Assembly: GCA_021234155.1 (NCBI GenBank)
Contig: JAJEKV010000109.1
Location: 3,034,738-3,098,737 of the forward strand
Origin: Isoetes taiwanensis
Taxonomy: Eukaryota > Streptophyta > Lycopodiopsida > Isoetales > Isoetaceae
Length of the DNA stretch: 64,000 nt
Reading direction: 5' to 3'
The notes beneath the pieces were generated by a model, which made no database searches, was not told the DNA's origin, and worked only from the letters and a program-made list of their open reading frames with translations. Below are positions 36,803 to 47,234 of the stretch, piece by piece. The first letter of the stretch is position 1, and each line of letters starts with the position of its first letter. Position numbers and translations under genes: made by a program.

Positions 36803-39800
36803 GATACATGTCGGAGAAATAACACGCAATTGAGGCCATACTGCAACCGACCAAGGAAATGGAATGCATCAATGTAAAAAGGACAAATGCAACCCGGAAG
36901 ATGGTGGCCACAAATCTATAGGCAATAAAAAGATAATAAACGCAGAGACTGCAGCGTAGAATTATGAAAACAAGACAACATCCCAAGTAAACGACCACAA
37001 GACGAAAACGAGGTAAAAAGTGAGCCAGAACATAAACAAGAGAAAAACAGCGCGAGGAGAACATAGACCCATTTAAATAGTATGGTGCATCAAATCCACG
37101 ATAAAAACACAAGTGCAAAAAAATCCGAAAACGACCATGAAAAAGCCTCAAATTCCAAGGATAATGTCACATATATCAAAACTAGAGGTCCATCAACTTG
37201 GAAAAGGCAACATAGGAAAGAGATAACATGGGAGGGAAAAACCACCCCCTAAAACAAAAGCCCCTAGATGCCTCATATTCTAATGCAATTATGAAAAAAA
37301 CATAACAATCGAAAACCCCGCATAGGAAAAAGAAAAGGGACACCCAAATGATAGAAAATATAATGTAAATGTGACTCGTAATTCCCTCCGAGGGTATATG
37401 TAAAGGGGGCATAAGATAACCTATGTAACCATTACAAAAACCAAAGGATGAAAAGGCCATGATAAGTAAAATAGGGAGCATAAGACAAATAGTAACCGAT
37501 GGAGAAAATATGTTGAAAAGAGGAACAACGCCCGGATAAATGAGATGATCCAATGAATATAGACAACCGTGGATTTAAGCATGAATAACGGAGCCATGGT
37601 GCCAAGAAGGAGGAAATGTAGAGGATGACTTAGCAACTTCATAATAGAGAAAGAAATTGAATGTCCCAAGTGTGAAGATGACATATGACCGCTAAGAATA
37701 ATGAATGAATGTATATGAGCCGATGGATTGAACTACAGGTTGTGCAAAAATGAAAAGAATATATCACCCTTGAACTTGGAAATATACAAAGAAAAAAATA
37801 AGAAACATAAGTTAGCAAGAACGTCGAGCATGACCAATTCAAAGCTAAAGCAACAAATCAACATGACTAAACCCTGATGTAGATGATAATAAGGCCCCGC
37901 CTTACATCACAGCGAAAACAACAACTTGAATGGACAACACCATGGTGTAGAAGGTAATAAGGCACTAACCCAACAAACTCAAATACATCGATATAGGAAC
38001 CTGATTGAAAATATAGAGAAAGTGCGAAAAAACTTGCCTGTGCAAAAAACCTGTGTAACAGTGTGACTTAATAGCCAGCAGCATGTAAAGCCGAGCTGCG
38101 AGCAGATACCTGGCATGCATAGTGAGGAGATACCTAGTTGAAATGAGTCAGCCAAGAAATAAAACGAGCGGATCCGCTCCAGTCTCTGGTCCGTCACATG
38201 TGATCCAGGCTGGAAGTTGAACAATTCCAGGTTGCGCCACTGCAATGCAGGAATAAGCTGCTCCAACAAGTCGATGCAGATCCCTTGATCGTGAAGAGGT
38301 ATGGGAGATGAAGCGGCAAGCAGCTAATGGCTGAGGACCTCAAAGATGATCGATAGGGAAACAGGCCAAGCGAGAAGGTTAGGCAAATAGGCAAATTGAT
38401 TTAGGAACTAGAACAGAGGGCATAAGAGAGAAACGAGATGGGAAATCGAGCTACCATTGCAAATCCCGACTTTCCGCAGATAAGAACAACAACAATAAGA
38501 GATTGGATGCCGATCAATCAAGTTTAGTCCAGCTTCCAGATCGAGCCATCACGATCCCTGCAAGATTCCCGATGTGTCCAATTCCCTATACAGTTGGACT
38601 GATTGCTAACTTAATCGGCTTGTGACTAATTGAACCCAAGGCAGAAACCAAGCACGTACTTTGCATTGAATCTAGAACATGAAAGATAAGTGACATTGCA
38701 AAGGCATTAAACATAATCTAATTAGAACGATTTACCCATGAATAACTATGATGAAAATAAGTTGAAATGAAAATATAGCAAAAGAACTGTAAAAAACTCG
38801 AGCTGAAGAGGCTACATGCGGTGAAATAACGGCATTTCAACATGGAATGGAAAAAGCCGAAAAAACGATTCTGCAGGGCTTGATCAAATAAAAATGCAAA
38901 ATTTCGAGTCCATGATATCAGATTATCAACATAACAATGGGATGGAGTTCAAAGAAAATAACCACCGTGAAAACAATAACAGAGCCACATAACACCCTAG
39001 ATAGCAAATGATTATAAGTGCAAATCTTAATAAACCTCATGACAATGGAGCAAATGCAAAAACAAGTAAATGTCTGTCATACAATCAACGAGTCCCAACA
39101 ACAGAAGGCATAGGTAAAAAAACTACAACATGTACTAGACCAAGGAGGACCATAATAGCTAGCCGAAGACATCGCGGGTCTAAGCAAAAAGGAAGCTCAA
39201 ATATAGAAAGAGATAAAATGGCCAGGTTCGAAAGAAGAAGGCGAAACATGTGGGATCGACGGGAAATATGAGGTTATGGCCAAGAGTCAAGAGGAGATGA
39301 AAGTCAAGAGGGCCCAAAATGGGGTGGAATCTAATGAGACTAGCAAGATAAGAAAGTAAAACCAAATAACACACACATGTTGTAAAAGCAACCCATGGTA
39401 TACTAGACAAAAAACTCCGCAAATGAATGCCCCAGAACAATATCTCCTTTAGATAAGACCTAAATATCTGTATAGGCAATATACCCCAACTAGATGAGCA
39501 AACACAAATCCAAAGACCGATCACAAATACAGAATGCAAGTGCGTATAAGGAAAATAATGGCAAGATTAAATTGGCAAATGTAGCATCCTATTGCAAACG
39601 ATGGCTAGAAAAGTGAGACTAAATATGACGTAACAAATTTATCACCTCAGGGAAAATAATGTCGAGAAACGCAATTCCACAATGGATCACACGCCAAGTA
39701 GGGGTGAGCACTCCTTAAATCGGGGATGCCAGCTATCTGCTCCCCCAAGAACGTGGATGGGCTGGCCTGGGTTAGACCGGGCCACCAGATCGATTCCGGC

Positions 39801-39839
39801 AGATGGTCCTGCTGCCACGTGGCCCTAGGGGCTTCCAAC

Positions 39840-40040
39840 AAGAGAGGGGCCGGAGGTTGCTACAGGATGCAGGCCGGAAGGCATAAATGACCGGAAGGCA
39901 TAAACAATAAAACCGGAGCTAATACAGGAGGCAAGGCCGGATCTGCTACAGGAGGCAGGCTGAAAGGCCAAAAAAGAGGAAACCAGATCCGTTACAGGAG
40001 GCTGGCCAGAACATACAGGAACAGGCCGACATACAGGAAC
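39840..40040. repeat. short GCTACAGGAGGCAGGCCGG repeats
   Basis: Five to six imperfect copies of a CTACAGGAGGCAGGC word alternate with CCGGAAGGCATAAA-type words and end as ACATACAGGAACAGG. The tract is GC-richer than its surroundings. Confidence 0.5.
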
Positions 40041-40715
40041 AGCGCAGGGTTAACATGATAAACTAGCAGAGCTCGGCTTGTGCTTATGTCCTGCAAATCA
40101 TCCAAGAATGCATGAGAACACCGCCGGTGTAAGTCGATCCACTGTAGAGAATAGAGATTATCTGAGAACAAAAATTGCAACTCAATTTTAGATGAAAACA
40201 ATGATCAAGAATTGGCAAACCCAGCCTGGTAGTGAATCCAAATCCGAGAAAGCCCTAAAAACAATCACGATTTTGTTAGGAATCAATCTCCCAATGCTCG
40301 TTGCATCATGCATCGGCATGCCATCATAAGTGATAGAACGATTCGCATGCATCACAATTGGTGGAAAAGCTATACCTCGGTAAACTATACCATACCAACG
40401 CCGAATTGAGGAAGAGGATAAACCAAAACAGACAGAAAAACGATGAAGCCGATGGTGCCTGCAGCTCCATTCCTGCTCCCTGCCTGCGCATGTCCAGCCA
40501 GCCGGGCCAAGATCCACTGATATGAGCGTGAATTTGCAAATTCCAATCTGCAAGATGTTCCAAAAACAAAAACATGAAAAGAACAAGGAAGACACAGAGT
40601 GATTTGGTGGGCAGTGGCAGATCCAGTCCAAAACAGGCCAGCAAAGGCGATGTAAAACTAGCTAAGAAAGGATAGTGGCAAAGGGGAAGATGCCAGAGAA
40701 TGAAGAGGAGCAAGA

Positions 40716-40856
40716 TAAGGAAGGGAGGGAAGCAACGAGAATAGAAGAAAAGCTGCTATGAGAAGACGCCGATAACCGGTGCGAAAGAGGAAATAGCCTT
40801 ATATAGCAGCTCGTCCTTTCCCAGAATGGCGATCCGATGGCTCGGATCGATGCTAT
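40716..40856 (+). promoter_or_regulatory. terminal block of the 7.9 kb insertion with TATA-like motif
   Basis: This block matches 33343-33490. It starts GAAGGGAGGGAAGCAACG, carries AATAGCCTTATATAGCAG and ends with GATCCGATGGCTCGGATC plus GATGCTATT. The TATA-like word and its place about 60 bases before the end would fit the promoter of a long terminal repeat read on the plus strand, but no transcription evidence is available. Confidence 0.35.
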
Positions 40857-41070
40857 TATTGATTGGCCTCCACCTGAAAACCTCAAGGATTTATGTTCTT
40901 TTGTACAATTATGTAGCTATTACCGAAGATTTGTGAAATATTTTGCAAAAATAACTTTTCCTCTTAGCAGGTTTTTAAAGGAGGACACACCTTTTATTTG
41001 GAATATGGAAGCTGAGGAAGCTTTTCAAATTTTGAAAAAGAGAATGGCAACAAGATTAGTATATGTAGCA
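40857..41070 (+). pseudogene. Ty3/gypsy reverse transcriptase, second part
   Basis: The frame resumes with IIDWPPPENLKDLCSF and continues YYRRFVKYFAKITFPL, SRFLKEDTPFIW, EAEEAFQILKKRMATRLV. This is the thumb and connection region that follows IRAI in gypsy polymerases, so it is the direct continuation of the part ending at 32937. It is cut again near 41063-41070 by a second insertion. Confidence 0.85.
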
Positions 41071-41299
41071 TTATAACAGGGGGTTAACTTTTGATATTTT
41101 ATACGCTTTTCTATATGGTTTTTCTATGATTTTGTTGCTGTATTCGGGTGTGCATACTAAATAGTATTTCTAGAGTGCATCAATTTTTAACCGTTGATTT
41201 GCGAGGCTGTGGTTTCTCTTTTGATTTCCACCCTTAAAAAAATCTAAAGCTACACAAACTTTAGGGTTTGTTTAGGGCGTGCTCTTGAGTGATAGGAAG

Positions 41300-42300
41300 G
41301 ATGATAAAAGTTGAGGATTTTATGGGGGACTTGGATCAAGCTGTAGCTTGGATTATAGGCCGCAGGAAAAGTTTTGCAACATGGCATTCGAGACGCGTGA
41401 AGAGCTTGTGGAACACAAAGCTAAGTGTCCCTTCAGGCTTGAGGATTTTGCGGCCGGATCTGGGAGCTCTTTGGAGCTCCAAGGATGGGGATGGCCTGCT
41501 TTGGTCAAGTATACGAAGGCGCTGCAGCACATCAAACCGGACCAATCTGCGACCTACAAATTCTCTAGTCGGGAGACGAGGCAAGATGATTTCGTCAAGG
41601 CTGTGCACATCACTGAGAAGTAAAACGATGTGGGCTATTTTGTTACCAAGTTCAAGCTCATGCTAGCACCTGATTATGATGCGCAAAATCTTCCTTGTGG
41701 ATTATCTGCAGAGAAACTCATCTCTGACTACCTAAGATGCATGTCTGAATTTGCCATGGATAATCTCAAGGACAGGTATGGGAATAATCTGAAAAAGTCT
41801 AATGTTCAGTGATGTGTAACTGTGCCTGCAAGGGATTAAAAGGCTAAGCACAGAATGAAACTCTGCTGCGAAATGGCTGGAATGGTCCATGGCAAATACT
41901 GCAGCGACATTGGCTCCAACCACATCTGGCCGCGCAAGATAGTTCTTGAACCGAAGCCGCTTCTATGTATTGCCGGGGAAGATTGCATGAAGTTCCTTTA
42001 AAATATGGTGATAAGTTTATGGTTGTGGATATAGGCGAGGCACCATTGACCTAGTTACGCACGAATCGGTAAATCCTAAGCTTTGCCAAGTTCGTGAAGT
42101 GGCGATTAGCCTTGGAGCAATGGGCGGTGGCACTTTTGTGGGCGCTTAACTTTGTCCAAGTATGCTTGGGAAATCATCCGTTGGGTTGAAGCGTAAACAA
42201 TGAGCCTTGTGTTGATATTGTGGCCATGAACGAGACCCGTAATTTAGCTCTTTGTATGCTTCTCCATGGCCGTCCACCGTCCGTCTCAACTGAAGAGGTC
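41300..42300 (+). pseudogene. HSPA12-like HSP70 relic
   Basis: HSPA12-type proteins are divergent HSP70 ATPase-fold proteins, commoner in fungi, animals and non-seed plants than in seed plants. Blocks seen here are GWGWPALVKYTKALQ (near 41485), FVKAVHITEK then stop and NDVGYFVTKFKLML (41600-41665), GLSAEKLISDYLRCMSEFA (41700-41755), KSNVQ stop CVTVPA, EMAGMVHGKYCSD, KIVLEP (near 41945), KYGDKFMVVDIG (42002-42033) and IDLVTHES with ISLGAMGGGTFVG in another frame (42045-42150). VVDIGGGT is the second phosphate loop, here damaged. The first phosphate loop and the substrate-binding end are missing, and stops and frameshifts are frequent. It was probably captured or inserted with the surrounding 2.9 kb element. 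Confidence 0.65.
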
Positions 42301-42838
42301 TGTTTTATATTGTTAGGATTCTTGTTTCTAGAAGGGCAAGTGGAAAGTATTCTATTGTTTTGATTTGCAGGAAACGTGCCAGCTTTTTTTCATAGGAATA
42401 TCGGCTCTATCATCCCTAGTGAATGAATGCCCTATGGCCAATCATGACCAGGTTTATAATAATGCAAAAGGCTACTCAGAAAGCATTCTTTGAAAAGTTG
42501 TCATTTGGTTATCAGCAGCAATCATCCTTGGTGGGATGAGATTCCACATGGAAAGAAGGCAAGGATTGCATAATCCGGGAAATGAACAATTTGATACTTG
42601 ATGGTCATTTATCTCGTCAATTAACATAGAAAAATTGAAAACTGGTGAATCACGAGCTTATGATGTTCAGCTAGCCATGCAATTGCTATCTTTACAAATC
42701 TTGCTGGGCGCTACTGTCAGCTGCAGTTCCTTGAAATCTATGGTTAATGCCTTACTTCTTTTGTTATTGCCTCAGTTTACAATTTGTTATACAAGACAAG
42801 GTCCGCAAGGTAAACTTTATCTGTTCCCCTTTCTAGTT

Positions 42839-43045
42839 GGAAAAGGCATTTACCTAAGATATGCTGTGTGTCAGTGCAGGTCGTGACAATGAAATGGTTA
42901 TGGGGAAAAGGCATTTACCTAAGATATGTTGTGTGTCAGTGCAGGTCGTGACAATGAAATGGTTATGGGCAAGGATGAGGAATTGAGCAGTGCAGGTCGT
43001 GACAATGAAATGGTTATGGGCAAGGATGAGGAATTGAGCAGTGTT
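42839..43045 (+). repeat. short tandem repeats, 50-65 bp units
   Basis: The word CAGTGCAGGTCGTGACAATGAAATGGTTATGG occurs three times, in pieces of 20 bases or fewer such as GGTCGTGACAATGAAATGG. The first two copies are joined by GGCATTTACCTAAGATATG and the last two by GCAAGGATGAGGAATTGAG. One frame stays open through them and encodes repeated AGRDNEMVMGKDEELSS, followed by YLPQEFQKLLTLL and LLSDVSSPEDKRFL. It may be the tail of the HSP70-like relic or chance. Confidence 0.5.
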
Positions 43046-43482
43046 TATCTGCCACAGGAGTTCCAAAAATTATTGACATTGCTACTTTCAGACGTATCTT
43101 CACCAGAGGACAAACGCTTCCTGGCTATGGTTAGGATTAGCTTGTGCCTGGCCTATGCTTGTATTATGCATAGATCATACTCCGACTCGTGAAAAATCCA
43201 TAAATGCCAATATAGGATAGGAAATCATTTGTGATATTGCAACAGTGTCTCTCGTCAGGGGTTCCTTAAGCGGCTAGGAAATTCTTAAGCGGCTTATTGA
43301 CTGTTTTGAGGAAAATGGGTAATACTTGAATGCCATGTATATAAGAATGCATACATGCAATCATCAATTGAATCCATTTGCCATGGAAATAATTTGTTTG
43401 TCTTCGTGTTATTGTGCTTTTTATTTACCTATGTTTGTTTTAGTTAGGGCCCGAAGGGCCCAAAATTTTTTTAATATAACAA

Positions 43483-43910
43483 TCATACCATTAACATTAT
43501 TAACATAAACTATTGCATTTAACATATCTAGATTAAAATCCCCCTTAAACCCCCTTTGGTTTGGGTGCATATTCACACGGGGGGTTACGTAGGGCAGCGA
43601 GAGCCCTTAAAATATATTCACAATACATGTACAAAATTAACACCATTAAGTACATTCTCTCAAACCTTATAGTATTTTACAAACCTTAATATACACTATA
43701 CAAAAACTTGTACATGCATACCCCACAAACGAGGATCGCTATGTACGGTCCAGATCTTGGAATAAAGGGCGAATATACCCATCCGACAGCTCTCGTTGCC
43801 CGGAGTAACCCCCCGTGTGAATATGCACCCAAACCAAAGGGGGTTTAAGGGGGATTTTAATCTAGATATGTTAAATGCAATAGTTTATATTAATAATGTT
43901 TATAATGTTT
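43483..43910. repeat. foldback element with 84-bp perfect arms
   Basis: Arms 43505-43588 and 43805-43888 are exact reverse complements by my reading, and each extends further inward and outward with a few mismatches. Each arm contains AATCCCCCTTAAACCCCC or its complement and CACGGGGGGTTAC. The 215-base spacer is AT-rich without coding content. A GGGCCCGAAGGGCCC palindrome lies just outside at about 43447. Perfect arms in so decayed a neighbourhood imply a young insertion. Confidence 0.8.
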
Positions 43911-43944
43911 ATAATGTTTATATAATGTTAATGTTTATATTAGT

Positions 43945-44530
43945 ACTGTCTGACTGGAACAAACCTTTTACAGTATGTTCTGACGCCAGTGGAAATGCTA
44001 TTGGGGTAGTACTTATGCAAGACGGGCATCCGTTAGCTTCTGTTAGTCGCATGCTCAAACCATTGGACCAAAGGTATAGCACTTGTGAAAAAGAATTGAT
44101 TGCCTTAGTTCACGCACTAAAGAAATGAAGACATTATCTTATGGGATCAAAGTTTGTTGTCTGTTCTGACCAGCAGAGTTTGAGACATATCCAAACACAG
44201 GATATTATCAATGCGCGCCAGTTAAATCTCATTGATACTATAAAGGATTTTGAAGGGCTACAGCTGGAGTGTAAACCCAGGAAGGAGAATCAGGTTGCCG
44301 ATGCACTAAGCTGAGTTAATATTCAAGGCATATCCATAGCAGACATTGTGGATTTAGAACCAATGAAAGGGGAATATGAGAATGACCCCTCCTTTGCTGT
44401 TCCATATGCTCAAATTAAAAGGGATGGTAGAGATTCTTTTGTGTAATATAGAATTCATAATGGTTTATTATTCTATCAAAATTGCACATGTGCTCCACAG
44501 GCATACAGATCAAAAGTGGTATAAGAATGT
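43945..44530 (+). pseudogene. Ty3/gypsy RNase H and connection, third part
   Basis: LSDWNKPFTVCSDASGNAIG, VLMQDGHPLASVSRML, STCEKELIALVHALKK then stop, and in the next stretch FVVCSDQQSLRHIQTQ, RQLNLIDTIKDF, QLECKPRKENQVADALS and a stop where SRV would be expected. This is a gypsy RNase H, with Asp in CSDASG and Glu in CEKEL as catalytic residues. It is followed by an integrase-leader-like stretch (DGRDSFV, HNGLLFYQN). No integrase core was found beyond 44530. Confidence 0.8.
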
Positions 44531-45940
44531 TCCTTATTCTGATTGCAAGCTAAAGGTCGTGATTAGAAGCTTGATTTGCTTGCATTACTGATGGGTTCAA
44601 ATAGTGAACACGCATAGGGGAAAATGTTGAATCCACAAGCAATGTCTTTGGTTGAATACAAAAGAAGAACATTTCAAGGAACCATTCTACTTATCTCCTC
44701 TTATATCTTACATCCAACAAAGCTCAATAACTAGCAAAGATCCCTTCAAATAAATCGTACAAGATATACCAACTCTTCATGCCAAAGGAAAAAGGATGGG
44801 AAAAGAGAAAAAACGAGATGTTCCCTTGCGTGAACATTCCAAAGAAATTTCTCACTCGGAGCTATCTTAGAACTCAAAAAAACCGCATATTCCATGATAT
44901 ACTCTAGGGACAATTACATTATTTCAGAGGGTTTGATGTACCAATTAGGGACCAAATTTTCTGACTTTCAAACACCCCCTCCCCCTTTTTTTTTTTTTTT
45001 TTTTTTTTTTGCATGGCAAAATGGATAAAAGAAAAAAAATTATAATAAATGAGACCATGAAGAAATGCTCATAGGGCCATGAATTCTGTTTGCATTGACC
45101 TCTGGAGACCTCAAGCCGTTGGTCCATCCCTAAGTCTAAGCCATGGGTAGGATTCCCCCCTTGTTGATGTTATGTTATGATGTATCATGTTATGATGATC
45201 CCACCCTTCGTGGTGGTTATATTGTGCGATGTGTTGTTGTGCTAACATTCATGCGCTTCTGCAGCTAGGTAGATCCCGAGGGATGACAGGATGAATGAAA
45301 CGTCCATTCTTCCCACGTGGACTCTTGCTCAGTATCAAGAGTCTGATGTCAGGTGGACGGCCTCTTGTTAGCTAGCAAGGCTAGCAGGAGGGGATCTCTG
45401 GTTTTTATACGATGGGGGCATTGTATACGAGCAGGGGACGTCACATAAGATATTGTTCATATCAGTGGAAAGATACAATGAACAAATTAAATGCATGAAT
45501 ATCCTGGATAGAAATGCCAAATGATAGCAAATGCCATAGATAAAGCAGAAACCAAAGTAGATGTAAGAAATTAAAAGTGTGCTTATGTGAAGTGTGCTAT
45601 GCGCTACAAATATGATGGGTTGTGGTGCTAGAATCCTCTAAATCCATCCAAAATCTCAAACAATATTGATGTTATTGATGTTTACAACATACGAAGACAC
45701 ACATGAAGGCTATTAGCATGTGCTATCTCTATTCCCTCAAAGCAAATATACTCAATAATGAAATGCAACAGTAGTGCTCTCTCTACATGTCCTTTAAAAC
45801 AATTCATCATCATGGAAAGGCCATATGATAGATATAAAAAAACTCAATTATGTGGCTATTGCTCAAATTTACATATAATTTTCATATTCGTGTCATGAAA
45901 CAGTTGGAGGAACAGTCGAGAGTAATGTAACTTCGGATTG
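44530..45940. other. non-coding stretch after the gypsy element
   Basis: Nothing coding was recognised. A run of 25 T (44986-45010) preceded by a C-rich run lies here and could be the complement of a poly-A tail. A GC-richer stretch at 45150-45430 might be the end of the gypsy element, but no matching terminal repeat was seen. Confidence 0.35.
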
Positions 45941-46689
45941 CAGGATTGGCCAACAGAGATCTGATCCCTCAAAGATCCCACGTGCTCAAAAAGGCGGTTG
46001 GCGGCCGGAAAGGCAACGGGTTACGAGAGATGGAGACCCGCGATGCGCTAGCTTGGAAGATCGGGCTTAAGCTTGGCCCACTTTGAGAGGCAACAGGATA
46101 AGGTGGCCTTGCCGACTTGCGAAGCTCGGCGTGGATTCCCTCCTCACCACCATGGAGACTATGGCGGCGACAAAACGTGGTGTTGAGCGGTGATACGATG
46201 GATACTATTTCCCGCTCAAGTCGTAAACGAGGGTATGCCACCGTGATGTCTTAAACGTCCGGAGCCCTCGGCCGAAGCTAGCGTGCAGAGCCGAACCCCG
46301 CAGAGTAGGGCGGAGACACGAAGGATCGGGAGATTCGGAGCTCAGCAACCATTGCCCAAAGAAGGCGGCGGCCTCCATGCCGAGGTCCATGAACACCGCG
46401 GTAATCGCGACGAAAGTGAGTTGGCTGCAGCGGAGAGGTTCCAACAGAGCTAGGCTCCCGACCGTGCGCCAGAGGCCGCAAACACGAGGGACAGCCAAAC
46501 GCCGCGTGCCCACAGCCCATGGGTTGCCAAACAGGCAGACAGACACCACCTCCTCCACCTCACACGCCACATCGCCGGGCATTTGTGAGCAGCCCTCACG
46601 CTCTAGCCAACAGGCATCCCTATTTGGGACAGCTAATGTTGCCCCCTCGACTCGGTGGAAATAGGAGGAGCGAGTCGCCCGACGCCATA

Positions 46690-47200
46690 ATGTGGTGGTG
46701 CGTGGACTCTCGGAGGAGGCAGGAGAAGATCTCGCCAAGCGCATTCAGGATGAGATCCTATCTCGAATGGCATTCCCGACTGCGGTACACATTGCTAGAG
46801 CAAGCCGCCTTGGGACTCAACGCACAGATCGCCCGCGCGTTGTTACCTTCACGGTGGCAGACATGCGAGTACGTGAGGCCATCCTGCGTCAGAGTAGGCA
46901 ATTGAAGGGGACTGCTCTGTATGTCGACCAGGATCTCACCCCGATGCAACAGGAGTCCCGCCGGCAGCAGCTGGCCCAGGTCAGGGACGTCCGTCGTAGA
47001 GGGGGGGCTGCAGGCCTTGTCCGGGGGAAGCTTCGCATTTTCAGGCCGGCGCCTGCTGAGGTCGCCGATGCACGCGCCGCTGCTGCCCCTCCTCGCTCCC
47101 TATTCTTTGCCGGCACCCCTCGCACCTCCCGCCCCGCCGCCCGACCGCTTGCTTTCAGCGCCGCACACTGCTCCCCCTGCAACCGGGGCAGATCATCGAG
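46690..47200 (+). pseudogene. LINE ORF1 protein, nucleic-acid-binding region
   Basis: The frame from 46692 encodes VVRGLSEEAGEDLAKRIQDEIL, PRVVTFTVADMRVREAILRQSR, QLKGTALYVDQDLTP and MQQESRRQQLAQVRD (each quoted in short form). This order is the RRM-like plus C-terminal domain seen in L1-type ORF1 proteins, which coat element RNA. It passes into a Pro/Ala-rich tail. The N-terminal coil is broken upstream by frame changes. The same VVRG, FTVADDAVRDVIL blocks occur in copy B. Confidence 0.65.
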
Positions 47201-47234
47201 CGTCCACATCGAATGCCAACAAATAGGAACTGTG

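Larger units (their letters stand above)
41070..43945. mobile_element. 2.9 kb insertion in the gypsy element
   Basis: The gypsy coding sequence stops after KKRMATRLV and resumes with LSDWNKPFTVCSD at about 43945. A repeated ATTAGTA is present at both edges (near 41056-41062 and 43939-43945) and may be the target duplication. The insertion contains an HSP70-like relic, a short tandem repeat and a large inverted repeat. Its class is unknown. Confidence 0.55.

Noticed and set aside
36603-37151. 182-codon hydrophobic frame on the minus strand resembling a membrane protein
   Set aside because: The plus strand is A-rich and poor in stops on its complement, so many hydrophobic minus frames arise. 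It includes one copy of a non-coding direct repeat and shows no family motif.
46205-46744. 179-codon minus-strand frame at the start of LINE copy A
   Set aside because: High GC suppresses stop codons. The plus strand carries the ORF1 remnants shared with copy B.
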